Of a stretch of 64,000 nucleotides of DNA, positions 1-12,260 are shown in pieces. The notes under the pieces are model-generated. The model was not told where the DNA came from. It ran no database searches and saw only the letters and a list, made by a program, of their open reading frames with translations. Source of the DNA: Branchinecta lynchi (taxonomy: Eukaryota > Arthropoda > Branchiopoda > Anostraca > Branchinectidae); the NCBI GenBank assembly GCA_023053575.1, contig JAKZAP010000009.1:14179869-14243868 (forward strand), written 5' to 3'. The number at the start of each line of letters is the position of its first letter. Within the stretch, counting starts at the first letter, position 1. The translations under genes and the position numbers were made by a program.

Positions 1-834
1 CCCCCGTTCCGTGCCCATGTAAAGTCACTTATTTACCCCCATCAAAACTTTTCAAAGAAGATTTGAACGGAATGGCACCTATCAGGTAAACTTCCTGTAT
101 CGTCACCAGTTTGCGAAATACGAGGGTATATACAAGCTAGAGCTGGAAACGAGAGCAGCGTCCGTTTTCCAGTTGATTTTCAGCAGAACTGTTTGATGGT
201 CTCCCAACTCCATGTTTTGTGTCGCCAAAGGTCTTGGGCGTTTCACAACATATGAGGCAATTCTTTTCGGTAGCTTCGGTCAGCCTAAAATCTGGTAAGA
301 GTGGTAACCCTCACAGTCTCCGTTCAACAGTTTGTAGGGCCGTTGCAGCTGGGCACTGTACCCGACGTGGCTGCGCTGCCGCGCAGTAAAGCGAGGACCC
401 CCGTTCTTCTAATTCTCTTCTTTATCTTGAGACCGGAGCCTTTTTCTGATTAACAGAGGAGCAAGAACCCTCTTTTAGCATCGATAACCTCACTGATGAG
501 CAAGGCTCCCTATTACTACTAATTTCTAGACGGGAATAATAATTCTGCAAAACCGGCAATTTGAAAATGAACGAAATAACAGAAATTTTGTTAATGTGAT
601 GAACCTGTTGTCCGGCCGTTCCGTACCGGATGCGATCAGCTGGAAGTGTTTCCTAAAATTGTATTATTGCATGTCTCTGGGGTGGGGCCCAGATAGACAT
701 ACGTGGCAAGGGCACAGCGTTGCACTTCTTTCCTCTGGACCAAGGTTACCGGTAAAGTTGGTTACCATGTAAGTTACCTATATATAAAACAAGGACATTA
801 TAAATCACAAGAATTAACATGCACCATTATTCGA
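1..834. other. 3' flank of the GH5-like gene; no gene seen
   Basis: No open frame with splice signals or recognisable protein was found here. The stretch lies beyond the stop codon of the minus-strand gene ending at 835, so part of it should be its 3' untranslated region. I could not place a canonical polyadenylation signal with confidence. Confidence 0.4.
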
Positions 835-1598
835 TTATTTGAATCCCTTGTGGTATTTCAGCACCAAGTTGACGTCAAATTCTTCGTCAAAAGAGGTTGT
901 GTCGACTAGCTTCCGTAGCTCTTCGACAACCTTTTCCACCGCCGCTGATAACTTCTCTGCTTCTGCTGCTGTACTTTCTAAAAATTCGGTGATATCCACA
1001 GAGGCACCTTGGCTCTCGTCTGAGCTCTCGTCTGTTCCTTTTTCTGACTCATCGTTGTTGAAAATCTCCTGAAGTTCCTTGGCCTCTATAACTGCTACTC
1101 GGTTGTTAAGTTTAAAGTCGTCAGTGTTCAGTATGGTGGGCTTCTTTGCTATAACTGACTCGAGTTCTTGTTCCGTCTCTACCTTAATTGGTATTCCGAC
1201 ATTCTCCGCAGATCGTTTCTCTGTTCCGTTTCCGACGGACCGATCGAGGTCTTCAGCATCCGCCTGAAGGTCTTCGGACAAAGGCTTGGGCTTGAGATCC
1301 ACCGACAAACTCTGCACGTCTTCCAGTACAGATACTGGAAGCCCTTCGGACTTCATCTCGTTCTTGTTGATTTCTTCCGACTTGAATACCTCGTTAACAA
1401 CTGCATCAAAACCTGTAGCTTGCATTTCCCTCCAGACTTCTTCAAGCTCTCGATCTTCCTCATCGTTGGTGATAGGAGTAATGTCAAGAGACTGAAGATG
1501 ATCGTCTTCGTATATGAAATCAACTTTCAAGCCAAACTCTTGTAGGATGTTGCTGATTATCGACTGTGCGAGTAGACGACGCGAAGCTTGAAGCTCAG
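835..1598 (-). CDS. GH5-like gene, last coding exon
   Basis: The acceptor is CATGTTTTTCAG at 1599 and the stop is TAA at 837-835. It codes an acidic, probably disordered tail and a C-terminal helix containing EAEKLSAAVEKVVEEL. The open frame continues upstream to 1692 only because the intron is open there; that extension runs into a transposon and is not coding. Confidence 0.83.
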
Positions 1599-4500
1599 CT
1601 GAAAAACATGAACTTGCGTCAACATTGTCAGTCGTCACTGTCGTCAGTCTCACAGGAAATCGTTCAAGGGTGAACAGACAGGGTTGCAACATGTTGCACG
1701 ATAGTTTGAATTGTCACTCTGTTTTGGTTTTGTCGCTCTTGTCTTAGGTAGGACAAAACAATCGCTCTATTTCAGAAAATGACCAAACGTGCCAATTCTG
1801 TAGCATGGATTTCGACCATCAGTGACTATTTCAAGCTTTTTTCGTGAAAGTAAAATTAAGATGTGTCATTTTTACAGAGGCGATTCCGACCAAAAGTGAA
1901 CATTTCATGAAAATAAATTTTAATCCTAATTCACTCTCTGTTTTGGGCCAATCTGATGTGGCAACCCTGTGAACAGATTGCCGTCTTAGTCTCGTCTTCC
2001 ACTTGTCTTCCTTATTAGTGTCTCTGACACTATCGATTGTTGAACAATTGTACCCCTACTGTTTTGTTTTTGTATCAGAAAATTCTATTTTAGGGCGGTC
2101 GAAGAGGTATTTATTCGAAAGATGCACATTCGGTTAATGACTGAAGTAGTCCGCAGGAGCGTCGCAAGTGCATTTTCGGGGGGGGGGGGGGGGGGTGAAG
2201 AGCCACAAGTTTTACTGAATCTCTCAAAAATTTTACCGAATCCTAGAGACTGAGAATTCGAGCTTTAAAGATGGAACAGAAAGGATAACGTAGGAAGAGT
2301 AACATTAAAGGGCAGCATGAAAGACGATAGGCCAACTATTATGTGGCGTCTTGGCGAAGCCCGCTTACGTATTGCCGGGCACGATTGCAGTAAAAGGTTT
2401 TGTCTGTTATATCGAAGATTCAATGAAATCGAGCACCGCAGGCGAAAATTTTTAAAATTCATTTTTTTATTTCCCTGTAGGCTAAATTTTAACTGCGTCT
2501 CTTACAAATTCTATAATTCACTGTGAATTAAATACCGATACTCGTAAGAGTTCCGGTAGCTGCGTCTACTGTAGTCTAGTCAAGACTACCATGATCACAT
2601 AAAGTGATCCCCGCAGGCGAGATTTTTTTTAAATAATAATATATAATAATAATAATATAATTGCAATAATAAAGCTTTCGCCTTAGTTAGCTTTTTTTAG
2701 CCTTTTAAAGTTACCTTTTTCCTGCCAAATTCAACTATTTCAATCCAGATTCTAGCTTTTAATGTTTTGAAATCACAGTCTTAAAACTGGCTTAAAACCC
2801 CAGTCAAGTGACGCGCCCTTCCATAAAATAGAGAATATTACGTAAAGCGCCGCAGGTAGAATTTTCAAAACGTTTATGATTATATCTTCTTTTTGGGATC
2901 CAAGATAAAAATAAGGGCTATCGATGAAATCATAGATCAGTCCTTTTTGTCCGCGACTAGTGCTTGCCTCGACCGCTTTCGAGGTTCGTGGTAACTCCCA
3001 AATCCTGGCAATTATACCGAATAAATTAGCGAGCCCCAGTTATTATACCGAATAAGTTTAGACCGAGAGCATGTTCGGGATTCTGTATAACTACCGTATC
3101 CCGGCTATTATACTGGATTGTTTTGGTACCGAAAGACTACTGAATAATATTCTATTTAATTTCGTCCAAACTAGTACAAGAGTCGGGATTCATGGTAACT
3201 AACGAATTTTGAAAATTATGCCGAATAAATTACCTAATCCCAATCATGATACCGAATAATTTTGGACCGATTGCTTACTCGGGGTTCTGTGTAACTACCA
3301 AATTATCCATAAATATACCAAATAATTCTGGCATTGAAAAATTACCAAATATTTCAGTAAATTCTCTCACCGAATTTGTGAAACTGCCGAATCCTGGCAA
3401 ATAACTTTTGTTGAACAGGTATGCAATGCAAATCTTCCTATGTCACACAGGAACTTATATTATGACAATTGCTTTTGTAGAGGTTGTTACGACCTCGTAT
3501 CATCCTCCAGGGAGGCTGATACGAAGCCGTAACAGCCTCCGCAAATGTTCATCGAGCACTTTTCCTCAACAACTAAATTTATCGAGCACTTTTCCTCAAA
3601 TACTGAAAAGTAGAAGCTGGCCTCCAAAAAATATATAAAAAATAATACTTTCAGTAAAAAAAACACAACAAAAATACATAAATATATAAAAAAGACAACC
3701 AGCCTATGACCTAGTCATATCTTGTCACAATCAGCTTTCCACTGAAAACACAGCTCGTCAACTGAGACAACATCCTACTATCCCTTCATATCCCTTTCTT
3801 TCGTAAGCTAGTTATTCAGCATTTGTCACTTTGTTTGTTCTGGAATTTTCGTGTTCTCAAGAGCCACGTGGTTTTGTTATTTTTTACTTTTAAGTACAAC
3901 AAAAGAAGAGTAAGTCCTACCTATAAGAATATCTGTTCGAAAAAGTTACAATAGTTAACGTACCTCCACCTCGGTTCATATCAGAATAGCAACCTCGACG
4001 ACCATTTACAAATGTCAGCCTCGCCTTCGGCTCGGATAGTTTATTTTCAATGACCGTCTCGGTGTTATTTTCCGATATCAACCTCGATGTCTGAAGTTAA
4101 CCTTTATTATACCGAATCCCGATGATTATACCAAATATATTCGTACAGACAGCCTATTTGGTTTTCTGTGTAACTACCGAATCCCGGTAAATATACCGAA
4201 AGTTCTGCTATCGAAAAATACTGAACATTTTTAGTAAATTTTGGGCCTCCAAAAAGTTGTGGAGGTGATGCACCCTCACCCCCTTGCGACGCCCCCAGTA
4301 TCATGTCAGCCTGGTTTGTGTATTCAAGGCCGTCGAAAGATGGTCCTGTTTGAGGTCTGCTCATAAATAGTAGTCTCAAAACCCCCTCGTGGAGACGTGG
4401 AACGAGCTGCAAATGAACGTCGTTGCCAATCTATCAGTCGATGCTTCGAATGTGCACTTGAAGCTACAAGTATTATTGATTATTTTCATAAAGTTTTGTA

Positions 4501-7415
4501 GAGACTTGCGGCTTTAATCGTAATAATAATAGTATAAAAGCGTTACCTTCGTTATCCATTTCTTCAATCTCGCCGAGGATCCTTGCCTCAACCTCTGTGT
4601 CAAACTCTTGATTTGCTGTATCTTGGTGTTTCTTGCTGCTGTCATCCAGGGAACGTTCCTCAACTTGCTCGGTGATAATATCTTGGTCTTCTGCGACTTC
4701 GCCTTTCGTTTTAAGGTTTGGATCCAAAGGCTCGGCTGCCTCAAGCAAGGCCTTGGTGTTTTCTTTGTTCTTTTGTTCTTGCAGCGAGTCCTCTTCTTCG
4801 GGAACTACCGATACTGAGTCGCCCTTCGTGCTCCTGGGAGAAGAAATGAAGATATAGTAGATACCTTGTCAGGAGGCCCTGGTCTGAATCTCAGCTGCTC
4901 ATCAAGAATTAGATTTTTCCCTTCTTTTTAATCTTCAAAACGACCTGAGAAAACTGTAAGGTTGTGCAAGTATTCGCAAAGACGCGAACGGTTCCGACCA
5001 GATTCAAACTATTGATATGCCAAACCATTCAAACCATAGCATGTTCCAAATAAACTACAGTTTGCGGTAGCTCGGTTTTTCATTGGGGAGAAAAGCAAAC
5101 AGTGGATGACATTGATTGAACGATGCATAGGTGGTTGTGACCAATTCAAATTGCTGTCTTGAGTCCGGGCCAATCTCTTGTCCTCGGATGTCGTAGCAAA
5201 GTTTAGGATAGGGATGATTGTTTCACTTGAACAGCTGACGAGGGTGGTTTCTGTCATAAAGGTTGATGTTATTGGCATGGTTGGGGGAAATCTGTCACAG
5301 CCTGAGAATGACTAACAGAGGGCATTCCTCATAGGTTTTGCCGGTTATGTTCTTTTGTAAGATTAGTTTTTGTTATATGACATAGAGGATTGTTGTTAAT
5401 ACCATAAGCTTGTCTACTGGGGATACGCCACACATGACAGTTGGAAAGCCAGACATTAATCGGATCCCTTGATGGTGAAGTCATACATACTGGTAAAGCA
5501 TCTTGATACCTCCGTGTGCTACATGGTAATTGTTGCAAATGCCCACTTACTCATTCTCTCTGTTTATGATGATGGGGGGTAGCTCATCCACATAGTCAAC
5601 ATCATCTCTAGCGACCGCGTGGATTAACATCTTCGTATTGCCGTTCATTAATTCGAAGTCTCTCTTGTCCGCATTAGCCGTCTTCTCGTAGCCGGCCACC
5701 TGGATTTCCCCGTTGTCGTCGACATAATCTTGAAGTTGACCGTCTTGTGAGATTCCTTCATTGACGCGTATGTCGTCGGCGAGTGAGATAGGTTTCGGCA
5801 AGGACGGTAGGAAGAAGCCACTAAACCCAATGTCGAGTAGCGTTTTCGGCAAAGCAAGTTTTTCGTCGGGTTGAAGATCTAGTTCTTCCGATGGATTGAA
5901 TGCGAGGATGATGGGTTTGTCGAAGCCAGCCATAAAGGGAACGGAGGGCATCAGACTGAAATATAAACCTGATTAGTTCGGAGGAAGTCCCAACAAGTCC
6001 TTTGCTAGGACCCCCCCTCTTTTTTTCGGGAGTACGCAAGCATAAGTGATGACTCGATGAATTATCTGCCAGTTTCCAGTCAACGGTTCCCTTACGAAAA
6101 TGTACTAAGAAATCTGTCTGAAGAAAGAAATTGCAGGAACAAAATCATAAGCTTAATTTCTGCCGCAAAGCAATCCTTTTATTTCGGTTTCCGAAAACTT
6201 GTTTAATACCAAACATTGATGACACGGCTGTCGCGATGGTGTCATTTAAAGCAACGCCACAATTTTCTATTATGTTAAATTGAAAAGATAAAATGCTGAC
6301 CCGAAATCTACCCAAACCTCGATCTTGGTCGGTAAGTAAATCGTGGGACTTGATTGTCCTTCTGACGAAGGTTTTACGACAGTTTCCGGGACAACTTTTG
6401 TCAATTAGTCTCCTACTCACCCACGACTGGAGATTCCTAAGCTTGCAGGCATGTAGAAATCGACCACCGCCTTCGAAGGATCACAGATATCGCAAGCCAT
6501 TTCTAAGCAGTAGTCTGAGAAGAAGCCTGGAAGTCCCACTGGTTTCACCGCAATTAAACTTGAAGACGTAACAGTCACAAGCTCTTCAGGGTCGATTGTA
6601 TGCACCATCTCGGCCACCCTAGCCATCAAGTACTGTACGACTCTGATGTTCAGGCCGTGGGACGTTGTCTGATAGTTAGTGTCGTCTTTAAGCACGTCGA
6701 CATTGGTGCAAAAACCGTCGAGTTCATTATCGAAGTCCAAGAGCTGGTCAGCGCGGTCAAGCGGGCTATATGCGAGGAGTGTCACATGGCCTTTCAGTTC
6801 CTCGAAGAGAGGAACCAAGACACGCGAGACGTAACGGTCGACGTCGTCGTACAGCCCTGTTTCTGCATATGCTTTTAGAGTGGAGGATTCGATGAGACTA
6901 AGAACGACAAAGATGCCATTCTTCTTGGCAACGTCGAGTAGTTTCTTTACGCCTTTAGCGTGGATCGGTGTCAGGTCGAAGTCAGGATCAAACGGGAGCT
7001 GCAATTCCCAGTTTAGGAAGTTCCCTCCGATGCTTCGTAGCCGTTGGCACTCAAGCTCAAACACAAACTCGGAGTGTTCAAGGAAAGCGGTGTACTCATC
7101 GGAGGCGATCGGGTAAGGCCTGTGCCTTTTATTTTCGGCGAATGGTAAAATATCCTGATCAACTTGGTCCAATGGGAATGGAGTTCCTTTTAGGCATTCT
7201 CCAATCAGGAATATGCGCTTGTTCTCGTATGTAAGAAACTGACCTTGAACCTGAACACGATTTAAGTTTACAAAGCGCTGCGCGAACGAGTAGCCGGCAA
7301 TAACTAGCCAAAACGCGATCACTGTAAGTCCAACTGTTTTCAGAATCCAACGGTTGCGCTTCAATTTCTCCGGTGGCCCTATAGGGTGGTCTATCTGTTC
7401 GTACTTAAACCCCAT
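835..7415 (-). CDS. Type II membrane protein with GH5/cellulase-like barrel (probable pseudoenzyme) and long acidic tail; four exons
   Basis: Exons 7415-6421, 5955-5551, 4833-4547 and 1598-835 join through GT-AG introns of phase 2, 2 and 1 and give 2451 nt, 816 residues, with no stop. The ATG at 7415 is the first after an in-frame TAG. Residues 17-22 are basic and about 23-45 form one membrane span, so the bulk should be lumenal or extracellular. Residues about 53-400 resemble a glycoside hydrolase family 5 barrel: an N-terminal FLTYENKRIFLIGE strand pair, the GNFLNWELQLPF and GIFVVLSLIE strands, an IDPEELVTV helix-strand and VDFYMP. Where GH5 enzymes carry the acid/base (Asn-Glu) this protein has SPLDRAD (217-223), and the nucleophile strand reads PIILAFNP, so both catalytic glutamates appear absent. 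Residues about 470-816 are acidic and low in complexity and end in a helical, coiled-coil-like stretch. Splicing and length are secure; the family call is by eye and the loss of activity is inferred. Confidence 0.82.
1679..1969. mobile_element. hAT-like MITE, family 1, perfect 8-bp TSD
   Basis: Ends are CAGGGTTGCAAC and GTGGCAACCCTG, flanked on both sides by TGAACAGA (1671-1678 and 1970-1977). An 8-bp TSD with CAGGG termini is typical of hAT transposons. The 291-bp element carries no transposase and lies in intron 3 of the GH5-like gene, 81 bp from the last exon's acceptor. A second copy is at 49036-49259. Confidence 0.9.
1970..4546. other. Rest of intron 3 of the GH5-like gene: degenerate repeats
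   Basis: It contains a run of G at about 2180-2197 and AT-rich (TAATAA) sequence near 2630-2660. A diverged tandem motif around TTATACCGAATA appears at about 2990-3390 and again at 4105-4240. No exon fits the reading frame between the flanking exons. Confidence 0.5.
4547..4833 (-). CDS. GH5-like gene, coding exon 3
   Basis: The acceptor is CTTCTCCCAG and the donor GTAACG. It codes only low-complexity sequence rich in Glu, Asp, Lys and Gln. The reading frame is fixed by the flanking exons (phase 2 in, phase 1 out). Confidence 0.83.
5551..5955 (-). CDS. GH5-like gene, coding exon 2
   Basis: The acceptor is TTTATATTTCAG and the donor GTAAGT. It codes the end of the barrel, including PIILAFNP, where GH5 enzymes place the nucleophile, and a GFSGFFLPSLP segment like the last strand of the barrel. 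It then enters the acidic region. Phase 2 is kept on both sides. Confidence 0.85.
6421..7415 (-). CDS. GH5-like gene, coding exon 1
   Basis: Codes residues 1-331 plus two bases. It contains the cytosolic tail, membrane anchor and most of the barrel. The donor reads GTGAGT directly after CGT GG at 6421. A possible acceptor (TTTTATGCAG) lies upstream of the ATG near 7445, so a 5' untranslated exon may exist. Confidence 0.85.
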
Positions 7416-7904
7416 TTCTTCCACAATATTCTAACTTTTCCACTGCATAAAATCAACAAAATGGACTTTTATTTATCATTTGCCCGTATTGACGTTATAG
7501 CTAGATAAGGCGTTATCTTGCTGAACTTGACAAGAGTTGCGCTGTTTTGGCGTACAAGACTTTCTGTGAAATTTTTGGCTTCCGGTTGGGTAATATCCAA
7601 CTGGAAAAGGATCCCAGTAGAGCCCCTTGTATGGCAAACACAATCGGTTCACTGAAGGGTGGACGTGGAAAGTAAAGGCCGTAGGTATAGCCTTCGTATA
7701 ATCAAATGACTGTATGAAGGAGAACAAAGGGCTGAATCAAACTCAATGCAGATGTGGAGAACAACGGTCGCCCTTATTCGTTGAAAAACGGGTCGCTGAT
7801 GAACTCTCGAGCGGTGGATACATGAAGGAACAAGGGACCGACCTATATTTGTGTTGCCATCACCGGCCACTAGATATATTTATTTATTTTAAAATATAGC
7901 CAGC

Positions 7905-8320
7905 TGGGGGTGCTACATAACAACTCATTTATATACACTAAGAAAACTAAAAAAACAAATATGCTGAAGGCACGAAGCCTCCAAGAAACAAAGTACTCAA
8001 TCAAGATGGGTCAACTCACTCAAATCAGGATGGGTCAAACCCACAGTAAATTTCTTTCCCCCATGCTTGCCACAGAGGCAGAGACAGGCGAATTTGCGGA
8101 CCACACAGAATCACTAGCAGAGGATTGCTCGACGCCAGAATTCGGGACTGAAGAGAAAGAATGGAGGAACGACGGATTTCAGGGAGAGAAGGGACTCCTT
8201 CAGCAACAAACATACCCGAAGCACTACAGTTCCATCTAAACCCATGTAACCAACGGAAAGAGTTGTTATACAAGACGGGAAAGATCTTTTCGCGCTTGTG
8301 AGATTGGTTAGTCACAAGAG
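7905..8320 (-). repeat. Dispersed repeat, SINE or LINE 3'-end type, A/T-rich tail
   Basis: Read on the minus strand, this segment resembles 34150-34535 on the plus strand; both contain a GAAGG..CC(T)TC..CTCTC block and end in an AAATAAAT tail. The conceptual peptides also match weakly (EG-PS--EIRR). A retrotransposed 3' end is the likeliest source. Confidence 0.5.
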
Positions 8321-9589
8321 AGTAACAATATATAATATACTGAATGTCTAGCTACTCTTTTTCGCAACTCAACTAATATCCCCCCCCCCATAATTTTCGC
8401 AACCAATAGCATCTTCCGATGTGTTCGTCCATTTTACCCATGACGTCCGTACACCCTAAGCTGACGGGCAATGGATGGTGGTCACGATGTCACGCGTGAC
8501 CTTGGGATTCGGGTTTGGGTTCTGTGTTAGAAACGATCAATTCGGTTGTGATGGAGGATAGAGAGTGGTTTGCGTGCGTCCCACCTGGACCGTGAACGGA
8601 GAGTCGGGCATAATTTGCTTGGCGGGACCCGTAGGGAGCAGGGGGGGGGGGGGTATAACTCTTCTTTAGTCGTTGGCTGAATGGCTGAGAGTCAAAGGGA
8701 AGGAAGTGAAAGTCGAAGTAAAAAAAAAGGGAAAGGAGAGGGAAAAAAAGGGAAAGGAGAGGTAGGTAAAGAAGGGAAATTGATTTGGTTGATTTAAACG
8801 CATTTTTGGTTCTGATCACGGTCACTCATCAAAACAATTTGACCGTTTTACCTTCCAGTCCGCGATCTGACTATGAAGTGTGGTTGTAATGGGAAAGCAA
8901 GCCACAAAGGGCTTCATTGCGAGTATACGCTAACTCTCCGAATGTTCAATGATTAAGTGATTTTCAGCTAGTATTGAATCTTTTTCTTTTTTTTTCGTAT
9001 TTTAATTCAGTTTCGTACGGGCATAATGTTAAGACCAATAACAGTTCATTAGCTGAGATTTTATTTCAGTGATATTTCGACCTCTCTTGGCTAGGGTCTT
9101 TCATTTTCGAAATAAAATGTCAGTTGAACATCACACTGAGCGTGATCAAACACAGAAGCCTTCTGGTCGTTGATGACCACGATGAAAACATGTTTACAGA
9201 AGCAATGGGGCACTTCGGTGTAAGAGTTCCAGATTTTTCTTAACGGATTACAGCAAGCCGTCTTCGTCGATAATGATGTGGAAGGTGAATCCAGGCCAAA
9301 ATTCGGAAAACAGGTAGGTTCCACAGAAGCAACGTACTCGAGATCGAGTAAAACGCGCAAATGAAAGGAGCGGGAGAAAAGGGTACAGTGATTGACAGTG
9401 GGACTGGGAAGCGACAATATTTGAAGTGGACGCTTAGGAAACAGTGAAGGGCAGTGTTAGCTATCATAATTATACGGAAGGGTTGCCTTGACTGTCCGTA
9501 AGTCTGGAAGGTGAGATGTCTATACGCCCCTCATAAATCCAATGACGAATTGCCGCCATATACGCTAGATAAACAGTAACAATCACAAC

Positions 9590-9721
9590 TGAGTTCTTGG
9601 TATTAGTTATCTGAAGCGGGAATAAGTGGTTAGGCTTTCGGTGCGTACCGAGTCGCGCATAAGCCCCGGGCAAAAGTCAACCAGCAGTCAGCAATGGAGT
9701 CGGAAGCCAGAATTGAGAAAC
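9590..9721 (-). repeat. Copy of the 61.5-62.1 kb repeat family (reverse orientation)
   Basis: The sequence around GAATAAGTGGTTAGGCTTTC and the block ending GTCGGAAGCCAGAATTGAG is the reverse complement of parts of 61790-61890. The MITE at 9725 was inserted into or beside this copy. Confidence 0.5.
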
Positions 9722-9724
9722 TTA

Positions 9725-9922
9725 AGTCCCGTTCACAAGCATTCCTAGCCAAGCACCGATGCCTATAGGCACGTGTCTAGCATAACCGTTCACATCCATG
9801 CCTAGGCACCGATTTTGGGCCAGGCATGTACTTCCAGGCTCTAGAACTGGCTAAGCGTGCCTGGATAAGCTTGGGCACGTTCCGCCATCTGTGCTTGGCT
9901 AGGCATGCTTGTGAACGCGACT
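9725..9922. mobile_element. Short TIR element (PIF/Harbinger-like MITE), TSD TTA
   Basis: Ends are AGTCCCGTTCACAAGC and GCTTGTGAACGCGACT, with TTA on each side (9722-9724 and 9923-9925). The 198-bp interior is itself partly palindromic (GCCTAGGCA and GTGCTTGGCTAGGCA motifs). A 3-bp TWA target suits PIF/Harbinger; without a transposase the superfamily is an inference. Confidence 0.8.
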
Positions 9923-10137
9923 TTAGTGAACTTTGAGTTGTTGGGTATAGAAGAAATAGAGGAATTTTAAAGTGGTTTAGACATGGCTAGGTCTAAGAGG
10001 AACTGGAAATTCCAAACAAACCTGGATAAACGTACAGCAAGAAGCAACGTGGCACTGTTTACTATATGCTAGTGCATCTAGCGGCCAAGAAATAACTAAT
10101 CTGGAAGAAATTTTATCAAGGGAGAATTAGGTCAACC

Positions 10138-10195
10138 ATCAATCAATCAATCAATCAAGTTTAACCCGAATAGCTAAAAGCTAGAAAAGGAATAC
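10138..10195 (-). repeat. Retroposon 3' tail with (TTGA)n
   Basis: A CAATCAAT microsatellite precedes AAGTTTAACCCGAATAGCTAAAAGCTAG. The same tail recurs at 19840-19885, 26435-26480 and 29275-29315, so it marks the 3' ends of one retroposon family. Confidence 0.6.
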
Positions 10196-10696
10196 AAATT
10201 TTACAAAATACACATACCCCCCCCCCCCCATGAGCAGATTTTAAGAAACTGGACAAACTATCCGTCAGCCGACGACCTCTTTTCCCATCAAGCTCACTCT
10301 TCTCATTTCAGAGATGCAGATAGCTTCCTTCTACGATGCCAACATAGCTATCGGCTCATTTATTGCGTAGGCGAAAAAAATGCTTGCTAAGTTTCTTACC
10401 GCAGAAAATGCGAGAATGAAAAGTTTTTGACGAAAAAAGCTTTGTCATTCGAAAAGTTTTCTCACGTCGTTGACCTCTTTGGAAGGTGACGTAACTCTTG
10501 GCAGCGTGATAAAACCATGAAAAAGGCTAGGCTCAAATTTAGACAGTGTTTCTTTCCACATGGGAGTCAATGAAATGACAAAGCTTACCGCCAAACGCCG
10601 GCTCGATGTCTGAACAAATGCAAACGCGTCGCTTGTTCTCGCCTCATTCGGTTTGTAAAAGTTACCAAATTAAATCTAGTTAACTAGAAGTACAAT

Positions 10697-11010
10697 AGTT
10701 GCGTTTTTGCAGATACCATGGTATCTGACTCTCATACCACGGTCTGAAGTCGTTTTTGCAGTTATCGTGATATCTGAAAAAGTCGTCTGACTTTCATTAT
10801 TTTTTTTTCAAATTGGTGGAAAAGACGTATGGCACTTAGTGATGTAACTGGATATCAGTTTTCCTTTCGGATGAGGTCGAAAAGTGCAATTTCGACAATA
10901 GTGGATTTTGCAGAGCGACCGTTTATCAGATACCACGGTAACTGCAAAAACAACGAATTGCACATCCAGTTATCGTGGTAACAGATATCATGGTATTTAA
11001 AGACGCAACT
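10697..11010. mobile_element. Palindromic MITE, family P, copy 1, TSD AAT
   Basis: Ends are AGTTGCGTTTTTGCAGATAC and its near complement ending GACGCAACT, flanked by AAT at 10694-10696 and 11011-11013. The interior is made of repeated self-complementary GATACCATGGTATC-type motifs. Other copies lie at 23815, 24904 and 39205 (interrupted). Confidence 0.8.
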
Positions 11011-11489
11011 AATAATAAGTTTGTTTTTATTCCTCAACAAAAACTTGTCCGTTACTGTTTGAGTCACAGATGAGGAGCCGTTTACTGTGTCTTTATATGT
11101 TTTATTCATTTTCTTTCATTTGCTCCACTTTTTCGAAATGGCGAGTTATAAATAAATTACTTGCCTACTTACTGTGCAAAGTCTTGTGGCATTTTAAATG
11201 CGATCGACTCATCATCTCGCCAATGGTGTTCTCCAGTCCCTATAACTGGGTTTAATTTACGAATGACTCACCAAAGATAACAAAACTTAATATGTCTTTC
11301 GCTCATTTGTCGTCCGGACCAAAGTTCATGTGCTTTAATCCCCGCCGGAGTTCACGGGATTCCGGAAATGACGACTGAATTTTGGTTACAGTACAAATTA
11401 CTGTAATTTATATTATTTAAGCTTAGTACCAACGCAATATTTCTGCCTAAGAAATTTCAAAGTTGTACTCTTGACGCAACGCCGAAGAG

Positions 11490-11770
11490 TTTTGCTGCCA
11501 CAGACTCCCTTCATGCGCCCTTTTTAAATTCCTTCCGGATCAGTTTTCTTGCCGCGAGATGCGCTAATGTAAAGTAAACAGCGAGACGTTACTTCTTGGT
11601 TCACGTTTAACCATGTTTGTTTGGTTATTTTTATTTTCTTTTATGTTCGCCTCTTAGGCCTGGCCTTGTTGAAAAATTATTTTAAATTCCTCTGCCTCTA
11701 TCCGTGCTCTACCCAAATCTGTTAACACTTCATCAAGCTCGTCAATCCTGGATTCCGGCTTTAAGGCCTT
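11490..11770 (+). repeat. Copy of the 61.5-62.1 kb repeat family
   Basis: It resembles 61540-61800 (CGTTACTTCTT, AACCATGTTT and CATCAAG blocks in the same order). On the minus strand it encodes a short coiled-coil-like peptide containing SRIDELDEVL; the equivalent in the 61.7 kb copy is broken by a stop. Confidence 0.5.
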
Positions 11771-12260
11771 TTTCTGCGACACAATTGTGGGCCACACACT
11801 TCTGAGTGTTTGTCGCGGAAACATGATTGTTTGCCGCACAGTCGAGCCACAAGTTGAAACTCGCGGAAACGCCATTTTGTCCATTTTTTTGGCGGTAAAT
11901 TCAAATATCTGAAAATGAAAATAAAATTCATGTAAAATCTCAATAAATAGAACCCCTGACTTATTTCCTTGCCAAAGCATCCTCAGTTTGAAGTCTATAT
12001 GCTTGAAAAAGTAGTTAATTTTTTCACACTATTTTGCTGCTTAATTTAAATTTCCCGCCAGAATCGAGCCACAAAATCGACAATCACCTCGCCAGTTGTT
12101 TGTCGAATTTGAGCCAAAAAGTGAGCCACGAAAATCTTGTTAGTCGCGGAAACACACTTGTGGGCCGCACGAAAGACCGCGGAAACACTCTTTTCGAGCC
12201 ACAGTCGACCCACAAACTTTTTGTAGGAGCACGGAAAAACGCCTTTAGTGATGGTTGCAG
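11771..12260. repeat. Repeat related to 19240-19600
   Basis: Blocks such as TTTAAATTTCCCGCCA with CGAGCCACAAAATCG, and the CATATGCTTGA region, recur as the reverse complement at 19290-19420. GCGGAAACAC and GAGCCACA motifs occur several times near both edges. It is probably a non-autonomous DNA element; I could not fix its ends. Confidence 0.5.

Noticed and set aside
839..1545. Plus-strand frames opposite the GH5-like last exon
   Set aside because: They are antisense shadows of a proven exon with consistent splice phases.
1599..1692. Upstream extension of the last GH5-like exon as an alternative start (open to 1692)
   Set aside because: It runs through a splice acceptor into the hAT MITE at 1679, and the frame fits the upstream exon exactly at 1598.
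4107..5538. Minus-strand frames in introns 2 and 3 of the GH5-like gene
   Set aside because: No splice sites of matching phase and no recognisable protein; inserting them would break the 816-residue frame.
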